A stretch of DNA of 5,051 bases from the NCBI GenBank assembly GCA_025997155.1, contig BNUF01000168.1, positions 1-5,051 of the forward strand, given 5' to 3'. Shown here in pieces: positions 1 through 5,051 of the stretch (positions within the stretch are counted from its first letter, which is position 1; every line of letters starts with the position of its first letter). The stretch is from Clostridia bacterium. GTDB lineage: Bacteria; Bacillota; Clostridia; Lachnospirales; WQUN01. The notes beneath the pieces were generated by a model that was not told where the DNA came from, did no database searches, and was given only the letters and a program-made list of their open reading frames with translations. The translations under genes were made by a program, and so were the position numbers.

Positions 1-316
1 AAAAAATCTTGACGGGATTATGGATATGCTCGGCATTGCCAAACGCAAAGACCACTTGCCTGCCCAATTATCCGGCGGTGAGATGCAGCGTGTCGCAATA
101 GCGCGGGCGCTTATCAACAACCCGAAAATCCTTATTGCCGACGAGCCTACCGGCAACCTTGACAGCAAGCGTTCCGGCGAAATCAAAGACCTCATTGTTC
201 ACTTGAACAAGACTAAGGGCATAACGATTATTTTGGTTACGCACAATCCTGATTTTGCCAGGATAGGGGACATAACCATAGAGCTGTCCGACGGCTACAT
301 AAAAAAGGCGGCATGA
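1..316 (+). CDS. ABC transporter ATP-binding protein, C-terminal part (5' end outside window)
   Basis: This is the C-terminal half of a cytoplasmic ATPase subunit that powers an ABC transporter. The frame is open to the left edge (from base 2), so the ATG at base 20 is internal and the Walker A motif and Q-loop lie outside the window. Visible motifs, in order, are the ABC signature [14 protein letters not shown] (from base 68), Walker B ILIADE with the catalytic Glu at 143-145, a D-loop GNLD, and the switch His in ILVTHN (242-244). The DEPTGNLD block followed by a short C-terminus is typical of the MacB/LolD/FtsE group, which pairs with FtsX/MacB-type permeases in lipoprotein, peptide or antimicrobial export. 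No permease follows, so any partner must be upstream. The regulator gene starts 152 bases later on the same strand, an arrangement common for envelope-stress or drug-responsive transporters. The substrate cannot be told from this fragment. Confidence 0.95.
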   Translation, partial: KNLDGIMDMLGIAKRKDHLPAQLSGGEMQRVAIARALINNPKILIADEPTGNLDSKRSGEIKDLIVHLNKTKGITIILVTHNPDFARIGDITIELSDGYIKKAA

Positions 317-351
317 CAGGTAGGAACGGAGGTCCCTTCGCAGGTTTTATA

Positions 352-370
352 GGCGGGTGAAAAACCCGCC
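352..370 (+). repeat. GC-rich hairpin downstream of the ABC ATPase gene
   Basis: A perfect 7-bp inverted repeat, GGCGGGT (352-358) and ACCCGCC (364-370), has a GAAAA loop. It lies 35 bases after the ATPase stop codon. It could stabilise the 3' end of the transporter mRNA or act as a weak terminator. It lacks the U-run expected of an intrinsic terminator, since the next bases are GCCCTC, so termination is unproven. Confidence 0.5.
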
Positions 371-376
371 GCCCTC

Positions 377-405
377 TTGAAAAAGAGACTATTCTATAGT
401 ATAGT
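377..405 (+). promoter_or_regulatory. Candidate sigma-A-type promoter of the regulator-kinase operon
   Basis: A -35-like TTGAAA (377-382) and a -10-like TATAGT (400-405) are separated by exactly 17 bases. Transcription would start near 412 and give a leader of roughly 57 bases before the ATG at 469. The -10 box and most of the spacer lie inside the inverted repeat at 382-411, so a dimeric protein bound there would compete with RNA polymerase. The call rests on consensus matching only. The pair could also be read from an upstream transporter transcript. Confidence 0.45.
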
Positions 406-411
406 CTCTTT
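382..411. repeat. Perfect 11-bp inverted repeat (operator-like dyad or hairpin)
   Basis: AAAGAGACTAT (382-392) is repeated as its exact reverse complement ATAGTCTCTTT (401-411) around an 8-base centre, TCTATAGT. As DNA it would suit a dimeric repressor and covers the proposed -10 box. As RNA made by read-through from the ABC gene it would form a long hairpin, but only three U residues follow, so a standard intrinsic terminator is not clear. Its left arm overlaps a small alternative hairpin, CTCTT (374-378) with AAGAG (383-387). Confidence 0.6.
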
Positions 412-468
412 GAGTCAAACCTCTAAAAATTGTCACTTTTGGGGGTGTTAAGACGGCGGGAGAAATTC

Positions 469-1146
469 ATGCAAAAAGTATGTATTGTTGAGGATGACGA
501 CAATATCCGTGAAATGGTACTGTATGCGTTGTCTCAGGCCGGATTTGAAGCGGAGGGCTTTGCCTCTGGCGAGGCGTTTTTCGCCCGCTTGCTAAAAGAG
601 GTGCCTTCACTTGTTCTGCTGGACATCATGCTGCCCGGAGAAGACGGCATATCTATATTAAAAAAGTTGAAACAGACTGAAAAGACGAAGCTGATACCGG
701 TTATCATGCTCACCGCAAAGGGCGCGGAGCTTGACCGTATCAAGGGGCTTGATTTAGGGGCGGATGACTACATTACAAAGCCGTTTTCCGTAATGGAAAC
801 CATATCAAGAGTGAAGGCTGTGCTTCGCAGATGCGAAAGCGATACGGATAAACCCGTTGAAGTCAAAGTCGGCAACGTCACACTTCATAGTGACAGGCGT
901 GTAGTATTTGCGGGCGATAACGAAATAGCCATCACCTATAAAGAGTTTGAACTACTTTACTACTTGATGCACAATAAGGGGATTGTTGTAAGGCGCGATA
1001 CATTGCTCAATCAGGTTTGGGGCTTTGAGTACTCAGGCGAGACTCGTACCGTTGATATGCACATCAAATCCCTGCGGAAAAAAATGGGGAGCGCAGGGGG
1101 TATTATCAAAACGGTGCGGAATGTCGGTTACAAGATAGAGGGGTAA
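469..1146 (+). CDS. OmpR/PhoB-family response regulator (first two-component pair)
   Basis: This is a DNA-binding response regulator of 225 aa, cytoplasmic, activated by phosphotransfer from the kinase encoded next. The receiver domain (about residues 2-118) shows the acidic pocket VEDDD (7-11), phospho-acceptor Asp52 in LLDIMLPGEDG, Thr82 in MLTAK, Tyr101 and Lys104 in DDYITKPF. A linker leads to a C-terminal winged-helix domain (about 130-223) with EFELLYYL, a recognition-helix segment TRTVDMHIKSLRKKMG and the terminal VRNVGYKIE hairpin, the usual OmpR/PhoB layout and length. ATG 469 is chosen because GGGAG (458-462) lies 6 bases upstream and MQKVCIVEDDD is the normal family N-terminus. The frame is open upstream with a TTG at 430 and a GTG at 445, but neither has a ribosome binding site. 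The gene most resembles PhoB/PhoP-type regulators. Orthology is not established, and regulation of the preceding ABC transporter is an inference from position. Confidence 0.95.
   Translation: MQKVCIVEDDDNIREMVLYALSQAGFEAEGFASGEAFFARLLKEVPSLVLLDIMLPGEDGISILKKLKQTEKTKLIPVIMLTAKGAELDRIKGLDLGADDYITKPFSVMETISRVKAVLRRCESDTDKPVEVKVGNVTLHSDRRVVFAGDNEIAITYKEFELLYYLMHNKGIVVRRDTLLNQVWGFEYSGETRTVDMHIKSLRKKMGSAGGIIKTVRNVGYKIEG
1138..1143 (+). promoter_or_regulatory. Ribosome binding site that fixes the kinase TTG start
   Basis: GAGGGG (1138-1143) lies inside the last codons of the regulator gene, 6 bases before the TTG at 1150. The spacing is near ideal and supports the rare TTG initiation codon. It also suggests coupled translation, because ribosomes finishing the regulator at 1146 terminate beside the start. 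Confidence 0.7.
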
Positions 1147-1149
1147 GTT

Positions 1150-2781
1150 TTGAAAAAGCGTATTTTTGTCAATATGATAATGCTGACGGTAATCAGCCTG
1201 ATGCTTGTGGCGGCGGCGCTCTGTTTTGTGTTTTACAACCAGTTTTCAGGAATCGTAAGAAGCGAACTGAGAGAGCGGGCAGACCTATTCAGAAACGCCG
1301 ATACACAAACCGCTATGCAGGATCTTATTATTTTCAAACCCAATGATATGCGTATCACCTTGATTCACCCGGACGGACTAGTCGCATTTGATAATGCGGT
1401 CGGTACAGAGGGTTTAGCAAACCATTTGGATCGGGAAGAAATTGCGGAAGCGGTTGAAACAGGTTGGGGTGAGAGCCGCCGGTTGTCGGCTACTATGGGC
1501 ATGGAAACTTATTATTATGCTGTCCGCTTAGCGGATGGCTCTCTATTGCGTGTAGCAAAGACAACCAGCAGTATTTGGGGAATGTTCAGCGGCGTGCTGC
1601 CCGCGGTTATCTGCATTATTTTTGTCATTCTCGTTATCGGCTATTTATTGGCGGGGAATCTTACAAGACGAATTGTCGCGCCCATAAATAACCTCGATCT
1701 AAGCACAGAATCTACCCCGCCATACGATGAGCTTGTCCCGTTCATTCGGACTATTGAGCAGCAGCGTGAGCGTATTGCCGCGCAGTTTTCGGACTTGCAA
1801 AGCCGCACGGATACGATTAGCGCAATTATGGACAATATGACTGAGGGCATTATACTAATCAGCAGGCAGGGCCTTATCCTTTCTGTCAACAAAAGCGCGG
1901 CGGCTCTTTTTGAAACGGATACCGCTATGGACGGCAAAAATATTTTGGAGCTGATACGGGACCTTGAGCTGCTGGAACAGGTGAGGGCTGCGCTATCCGG
2001 CAAGCGGAGCGAACTCAGCATCCGGCGTTCCGGCAAATCGTATCGGGTGTTTTTTAGCCCGGTAACAGACTCAGGCGCTCTTATACTGTTTCTCGATATA
2101 ACCGAAAAAATGATGGCTGAACAAATGCGGCGGGAGTTTTCGGCCAATGTGTCGCATGAGTTAAAAACGCCGCTTACGAGCATCTATGGCCATGCGGAAA
2201 TGCTGTATAGCGGTATCGTTAAGGAAAGCGATCATCATGCGTTTTTCGGAAAGATTAAAGACGAAGCCGCCCGTTTGATAGCGCTCATCGAGGATATTAT
2301 CCTCATCTCCAAACTGGACGAGAACACAGGAGGCGAAACCTTTGAAGAGGTGAGCCTTGCTGTCATTGCCGCCGAAGCGGCGGAAGCGCTTTCGTTAAAA
2401 GCCTCTGAACACAGGGTTACGGTGAGTATCTCAGGCAATGCCGTGATGTCGGCCGGGCGATCTATGATATATGAGATGTTTTATAACCTGATTGATAACG
2501 CCATAAAATACAACAAACCCGGCGGAACGGTGAAAGTAGATGTTTCCCACCTTGAGGATACGATTGAAGTCGCTATTGCCGATACCGGAATTGGTATCCC
2601 CGAGGATGCTCAAAGCCGTGTGTTTGAGCGGTTCTACCGGGTGGATAAATCCCGTTCCAAAAAGACAGGGGGAACCGGACTTGGCCTTGCTATTGTAAAG
2701 CATATTGTCCTGTTCCACAAAGGGAAACTGGCGCTGAAAAGCTCATGTGATCAGGGAACCGTTGTTACGATAAGCTTTTAA
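1150..2781 (+). CDS. PhoR-like membrane sensor histidine kinase with PAS domain
   Basis: This is a 543-aa inner-membrane kinase that should phosphorylate the regulator encoded 3 bases upstream. An N-terminal membrane segment (about residues 5-29) and a second (about 146-168) enclose a roughly 115-residue extracytoplasmic domain. Its ITLIHPDGLVAFDN stretch (69-82) resembles the Cache-like sensors of PhoR/WalK relatives. A short, poorly conserved HAMP-like linker (about 170-215) leads to a PAS domain (about 222-318, with MDNMTEGIILIS). The HisKA domain has His336 in SHELKTP. The ATPase domain has the N-box NLIDNAIKYN (446-455), G1 DTGIGIP (478-484), F-box FERFYR (492-497) and G2 GGTGLGLA (507-514), so it looks catalytically intact. 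E337-x-x-T340 fits the motif linked to phosphatase activity in HisKA kinases, so it is probably bifunctional. The start codon is TTG, supported by the upstream SD sequence. The stimulus is unknown; phosphate control cannot be assumed from the similarity. Confidence 0.95.
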   Translation: MKKRIFVNMIMLTVISLMLVAAALCFVFYNQFSGIVRSELRERADLFRNADTQTAMQDLIIFKPNDMRITLIHPDGLVAFDNAVGTEGLANHLDREEIAEAVETGWGESRRLSATMGMETYYYAVRLADGSLLRVAKTTSSIWGMFSGVLPAVICIIFVILVIGYLLAGNLTRRIVAPINNLDLSTESTPPYDELVPFIRTIEQQRERIAAQFSDLQSRTDTISAIMDNMTEGIILISRQGLILSVNKSAAALFETDTAMDGKNILELIRDLELLEQVRAALSGKRSELSIRRSGKSYRVFFSPVTDSGALILFLDITEKMMAEQMRREFSANVSHELKTPLTSIYGHAEMLYSGIVKESDHHAFFGKIKDEAARLIALIEDIILISKLDENTGGETFEEVSLAVIAAEAAEALSLKASEHRVTVSISGNAVMSAGRSMIYEMFYNLIDNAIKYNKPGGTVKVDVSHLEDTIEVAIADTGIGIPEDAQSRVFERFYRVDKSRSKKTGGTGLGLAIVKHIVLFHKGKLALKSSCDQGTVVTISF

Positions 2782-2786
2782 GTTGG

Positions 2787-2815
2787 CGGTAAACTTAATT
2801 CTCTACCGATTTTTC
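2787..2815 (+). terminator. Weak candidate terminator after the PAS kinase gene
   Basis: CGGTA (2787-2791) can pair with TACCG (2804-2808), and an ATTTTT run follows directly (2809-2814). It starts 5 bases after the kinase stop codon. The stem is only 5 bp with a 12-base loop, so it is marginal. The stronger hairpin at 2923-2946 may instead end this transcript. Confidence 0.3.
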
Positions 2816-2829
2816 TCCGACTTCACATA

Positions 2830-2847
2830 GTTTGTTATGGGACAAAC
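2830..2847. repeat. Short inverted repeat in the convergent spacer
   Basis: GTTTGT (2830-2835) and ACAAAC (2842-2847) form a 6-bp stem around TATGGG. No T-run follows on either strand close enough for a terminator. The surrounding AT-rich spacer (2782-2922) has no plausible gene. Confidence 0.3.
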
Positions 2848-2916
2848 AATAGCCAAGTCTGAAAAATTATTAAGATATTTTGGGTAGAAATGGTAAACAA
2901 TTTATAAAATAAAGGC

Positions 2917-2946
2917 GCAGAAAAATAGCCGCGCAAGCGGCTATTT
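2917..2946 (-). terminator. Intrinsic terminator of the small 70-aa gene (possibly bidirectional)
   Basis: A perfect 10-bp stem, AAATAGCCGC (2923-2932) and GCGGCTATTT (2937-2946), has a 4-base loop. On the minus strand the stem ends in TTT and continues TT, giving a run of five T, 18 bases after the small gene's stop codon. On the plus strand it is followed by ATAGGATTGTTTTTG, a weaker tail that could still stop read-through from the kinase gene ending at 2781. It marks the boundary between the two convergent units. Confidence 0.75.
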
Positions 2947-2964
2947 ATAGGATTGTTTTTGCCC

Positions 2965-3177
2965 CTATGCCTGGGTATCCACGGTCTGACCAAGCAAAGG
3001 GTCCTGAATTTGAACCGCCGCTTGCCGCGCAACCTCGCCCGGTTTTTGCGTCTCGGCGCGTTCCTGTACGGCGGTCTCTGTTTTTTCCTCGGCGGCACTG
3101 CCCTCGATCGCTTGGCTTGCGTGGTTTGCCGCGATTTGCGGGTTTACCGCAGCCGGTAAATGGTTCTGAATTGTCAT
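2965..3177 (-). CDS. Small Ala/Gln-rich hypothetical protein, 70 aa
   Basis: I do not recognise this protein. It has 70 residues, with about 14 Ala and 10 Gln, several Glu, and no Cys, Phe, Tyr or Trp. There is no signal peptide, membrane segment or leader-peptide double-glycine site. The middle (about residues 26-52) is highly charged and contains KTETAVQERAETQKPGE, so it is probably soluble and largely disordered or helical. Four things make it a real gene despite overlapping open frames on both strands: an AAGGAG ribosome binding site 7 bases before the ATG, a TATACT promoter element upstream, a hairpin terminator 18 bases after the TAG, and the lack of any ribosome binding site for the opposing frames. 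It follows the second regulator gene by 103 bases in the same direction, but seems to be transcribed separately. A role in, or control by, that two-component system is inferred from position only. Confidence 0.75.
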   Translation of the reverse strand: MTIQNHLPAAVNPQIAANHASQAIEGSAAEEKTETAVQERAETQKPGEVARQAAVQIQDPLLGQTVDTQA

Positions 3178-3184
3178 AATGATT

Positions 3185-3190
3185 CTCCTT
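3185..3190 (-). promoter_or_regulatory. Strong ribosome binding site of the small gene
   Basis: On the minus strand AAGGAG is followed by 7 bases (AATCATT) and then ATG at 3177. This is a near-perfect Shine-Dalgarno sequence and decides which of the overlapping frames in this region is translated. Confidence 0.8.
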
Positions 3191-3230
3191 GTCTTCAGTT
3201 TCGTATGTTTATGCTATATTAGCAATAGAA

Positions 3231-3262
3231 TAAGTATAAAATATTTCTAAACAATTTCTAAA
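3231..3262 (-). promoter_or_regulatory. Candidate activator-dependent promoter with 11-base direct repeats
   Basis: On the minus strand TTTAGAAAT occurs at 3262-3254 and again at 3251-3243, a period of exactly 11 bases, and a degenerate third copy, TTTATACTT, starts at 3240. The third copy contains a good -10 box, TATACT (3238-3233). The -35 position at 17-base spacing (3261-3256) reads TTAGAA, a poor match, and lies within the first repeat. Direct repeats one helical turn apart covering a weak -35 are characteristic of OmpR/PhoB-family targets. Transcription would start near 3226, leaving about 50 bases of leader. Binding by the adjacent regulator is inference. Confidence 0.5.
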
Positions 3263-3269
3263 TTCCGTC

Positions 3270-3296
3270 AAAAAACCGTTTCACTTATTAAACCGG
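3270..3296 (-). terminator. Candidate intrinsic terminator overlapping the end of the second regulator gene
   Basis: Read on the minus strand, CCGGTTT (3296-3290), an 8-base loop and AAACGG (3281-3276) form a stem with one bulged G, followed at once by six T (3275-3270). The stem begins within the last codons and its 3' arm starts at the last base of the TGA stop (3283-3281). It would separate the kinase-regulator transcript from the small gene. The stem is short and bulged, so termination may be partial. Confidence 0.55.
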
Positions 3297-3988
3297 TATC
3301 CCGCGCCCCAGACCGTATCAATATATTGGGGATTGCGGCTATCCGCTTCTATTTTTTCCCGGATGCGGTTGATATGCACGGTAACGGTAGCGGTGTCGCC
3401 TATATAGTCATGTCCCCAGATCTGCTCGAAAAGCGTATTTTTCGAAAAAACAATATTTGGATTTTTAACAAGAAACAACAACAGTTCAAATTCTCTGTTG
3501 GTGAATTTTACCTCGTCTCCCCTGACAAAGACTTTGTACGCCTGCGCCAGTATCATCAAATCGCCGACAACAATTTTATCCCCCTCTTGATCCGGGGCTT
3601 TTTCGGTTTTATTTCCGTTGGTCAGCCGCTCATACCGGGCAAGATGGGATTTTACCCGCGCCACAAGCTCAAGTATTTCAAAGGGCTTCGTTATGTAATC
3701 ATCCGCCCCGAAACCAAGCCCCCGGATTTTGTCTACCGAATCTGTTTTCGCGGTTACCAGTAATATGGGTGCGCTTACGGTTTCACGTATTTCCCTGCAC
3801 AGTTCAAAGCCGCTTTTTCCGGGCATCATCACGTCGAGCAGCAGCAGGTCGTATTGGTTTGCCCGTATCATTTCAAGCGCCAGTATGCCGTCTGCTGCAA
3901 TATCCGCCTCAAACCCGTTAATCTCCAGGTAATCTTTTTCGATGACCGCTATTTCTGCGTCATCTTCCGCTATCAGGATACGCTTCAC
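3281..3988 (-). CDS. OmpR-family response regulator (second two-component pair)
   Basis: This 235-aa cytoplasmic transcription factor should be activated by the kinase encoded just upstream. The receiver domain (about residues 2-115) has the acidic pair in AEDDAE (7-12), phospho-acceptor Asp52 in LLDVMMPGKSG, Thr79 in LVTAK and Lys101 in DDYITKPF. The C-terminal winged helix (about 140-234) contains VKFTNREFELLLFL, the recognition-helix segment TATVTVHINRIREKIE and WGAGYRF, the usual OmpR/VanR-like ending. The start is GTG at 3988, preceded by AAGGAG (4002-3997) with 8-base spacing. This GTG overlaps the kinase TGA in a GTGA junction, implying translational coupling. The lysine- and glutamate-rich interdomain linker (about 122-138) is somewhat long. 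Its sequence and gene order differ from the first regulator, so it is not a recent local duplicate. Target genes are unknown; the small gene downstream is one candidate. Confidence 0.95.
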   Translation of the reverse strand: MKRILIAEDDAEIAVIEKDYLEINGFEADIAADGILALEMIRANQYDLLLLDVMMPGKSGFELCREIRETVSAPILLVTAKTDSVDKIRGLGFGADDYITKPFEILELVARVKSHLARYERLTNGNKTEKAPDQEGDKIVVGDLMILAQAYKVFVRGDEVKFTNREFELLLFLVKNPNIVFSKNTLFEQIWGHDYIGDTATVTVHINRIREKIEADSRNPQYIDTVWGAGYRFNK

Positions 3989-5051
3989 GATTCATTCTCC
4001 TTTTCCTTTTCCATCGGCAGTGTAATAGTGATCGCCAGGCCGTTTTGGTTCTCGGCGGCAATGCTTCCATTATGCGCAATCACAATGTTTTTGGCAATCG
4101 CAAGCCCCAGCCCGCTTCCCTCGGCATAGTTATTCCGTGACTCATCCCCCCGGTAAAAGCTTTCAAACAAATGGGAAAACTGCTTTTCCGGCACACCGGC
4201 TCCGTCATCCTGTATTTTGATGACGAGTTTGCCCGTTTCCCGTACCGGGAGCACCGTAACGGTAATGTTTATGTGCCTGCCCGGATTATATTTTACGCTG
4301 TTATCAAGTATATTGGTAATCACCCTGGTCATTTGTTCCGTGTCCAGAAGAACCGCCTCGCCGGTACAGGAACTGTTCAGCGTAAGGGCGGCGTTATTTT
4401 TTTTCAAATCATATTCAAGGGAATCCAGCACCGTGACCATATATTTCTGAATGGGAACCGGTTTAAACTGAAAGGGAAGATTGCCGGTTTCAAGTTTGGA
4501 AAACAAAAACAACTGGTTTATAAGCACCTCCATTACACAGGATTTCCGGTACACCACATCCAGGTATTCCCGCTGCTTTTCGGGCGTCTTGGCAATATCG
4601 TCCTGCAAGCCTTTTACATAGTTCTTGATGGAGGTAAGGGGGGTGCGCAGATCATGGGAAATACCGGCGAGCATTTCTTTTCTGTTCGCCTCATATATCC
4701 CGTTCTTTTGTATATTTGCTTTAAGCCGGCGCTGCATTTCGTTGAAAGCGCCGCAGACCTTTTCCAGTTCTTCAACGCCCCCGGAGGGAATATTCTCGTC
4801 CAGGTTTCCTTCCTGTATGCGCTGCGCTCCTTCACTGAGGTTATCAAGGGGAAGCACAATGTTTTTAACCATCCGGTTTGCCAAAAAAAGACTGACCAGT
4901 ATGACCGTAAAAATGGCCGCCGCAATAAGCAGGACGCCGCCTGTTATGATGACCGCGATAGAACCCGCTTCCATTTCCTTCTCTTGTTTCTTTTCTTTTA
5001 TCCCCGCCGCAATGAATACAAGGGGCGGCGATATTGTTTCCACGCTATGCC
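3985..5051 (-). CDS. HAMP-containing sensor histidine kinase, N-terminus outside window
   Basis: This is a membrane histidine kinase whose frame is open to the right edge, so the GTG at 5043 is probably internal and the first membrane segment and sensor domain are missing. Numbering from that GTG, a charged stretch KEKKQEKEMEAG (16-27) precedes a membrane helix (about 28-55). A HAMP domain follows (about 56-110, VLPLDNLSEGAQRIQEGNLD). HisKA has His130 in SHDLRTPLTSI. The ATPase domain has the N-box NILDNSVKYN (244-253), G1 DDGAGVP (279-285), F-box FESFYRGDESR (293-303) and G2 GSGLGLA (309-315), so the catalytic core appears complete. There is no PAS domain, unlike the kinase in the left arm. 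Its stop overlaps the GTG of its regulator by 4 bases. D131-x-x-T134 suggests phosphatase as well as kinase activity. This style of kinase occurs beside peptide-antibiotic transporters in Firmicutes, but the signal is unknown. Confidence 0.93.
   Translation of the reverse strand, partial: HSVETISPPLVFIAAGIKEKKQEKEMEAGSIAVIITGGVLLIAAAIFTVILVSLFLANRMVKNIVLPLDNLSEGAQRIQEGNLDENIPSGGVEELEKVCGAFNEMQRRLKANIQKNGIYEANRKEMLAGISHDLRTPLTSIKNYVKGLQDDIAKTPEKQREYLDVVYRKSCVMEVLINQLFLFSKLETGNLPFQFKPVPIQKYMVTVLDSLEYDLKKNNAALTLNSSCTGEAVLLDTEQMTRVITNILDNSVKYNPGRHINITVTVLPVRETGKLVIKIQDDGAGVPEKQFSHLFESFYRGDESRNNYAEGSGLGLAIAKNIVIAHNGSIAAENQNGLAITITLPMEKEKENES

Noticed and set aside
430..468. Longer N-terminus for the first regulator from TTG 430 or GTG 445
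   Set aside because: No ribosome binding site precedes them, and the added residues are not part of the receiver fold. ATG 469 has a well-placed GGGAG.
1641..2718. Several open minus-strand frames inside the left kinase gene
   Set aside because: They are Ser/Arg-rich shadows of a clearly conserved kinase coding sequence and lack independent start signals.
2880..2908. TTGGGT-N17-TATAAA, a promoter-like match on the plus strand
   Set aside because: It lies in very AT-rich spacer, where such matches arise by chance, and it leads to no supported plus-strand gene. It is kept only as a remote possibility for an antisense RNA.
2953..3179. Open plus-strand frames covering the small minus-strand gene (ATG starts at 2967 and elsewhere)
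   Set aside because: None has a ribosome binding site. Their Arg/Pro-rich or Leu/Cys-rich products look like antisense translations, and the minus-strand frame has all expected signals.
3212..3224. Small inverted repeat TGCTA-TAT-TAGCA in the leader of the small gene
   Set aside because: A 5-bp stem in AT-rich sequence is too short to call an operator or structured leader.
3960..3995. Short out-of-frame ORF starting at the ATG at 3995-3993, between the RBS and GTG of the second regulator
   Set aside because: The ATG is only one base from the AAGGAG and is too close for efficient initiation. It yields 11 codons with no recognisable role.
4972..5043. Full-length right-hand kinase starting at GTG 5043 or at the ATG at 4974-4972
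   Set aside because: The frame is open to the window edge, neither codon has a properly spaced ribosome binding site, and such a protein would lack the first membrane helix and sensor domain normal for the family.

Overview
The window looks like chromosomal DNA of a low- to mid-GC Gram-positive bacterium, probably a member of the Clostridia. This is inferred from strong AGGAG-type ribosome binding sites, the use of TTG and GTG starts, AT-rich intergenic spacers with intrinsic terminators, and the style of the sensor kinases. No phylogenetic marker is present, so the assignment is tentative.

Left arm, + strand: the 3' end of a MacB/LolD/FtsE-type ABC transporter ATPase (1-316) is followed by a 152-base spacer holding two perfect inverted repeats and a promoter-like sequence. 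Next comes a PhoB/PhoR-like two-component pair: an OmpR-family response regulator (469-1146), then a TTG-initiated membrane histidine kinase (1150-2781) with a predicted extracytoplasmic sensor domain and a PAS domain. Their 3-base spacing implies one transcript.

Right arm, - strand: a second, unrelated two-component pair is arranged kinase first. The kinase runs off the right edge (to 3985) and overlaps by 4 bases a GTG-initiated OmpR-family regulator (3988-3281). A small separate gene follows (3177-2965, 70 aa, Ala/Gln-rich, no recognised family). It appears to be its own transcription unit, with a terminator-like hairpin before it, a TATACT -10 box, 11-base-spaced direct repeats where the -35 should be, a strong RBS, and a 10-bp hairpin terminator after it. 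The two arms converge on the spacer at 2782-2922.

Working model (inference): the left pair senses an envelope condition and may control the adjacent ABC transporter. The right pair probably controls another locus beyond the window, and possibly the small gene, whose promoter looks like an activator-dependent OmpR/PhoB-type target. The small gene with its control region is the least explained part of the window. Nothing here shows a mobile element, CRISPR array, tRNA or rRNA.
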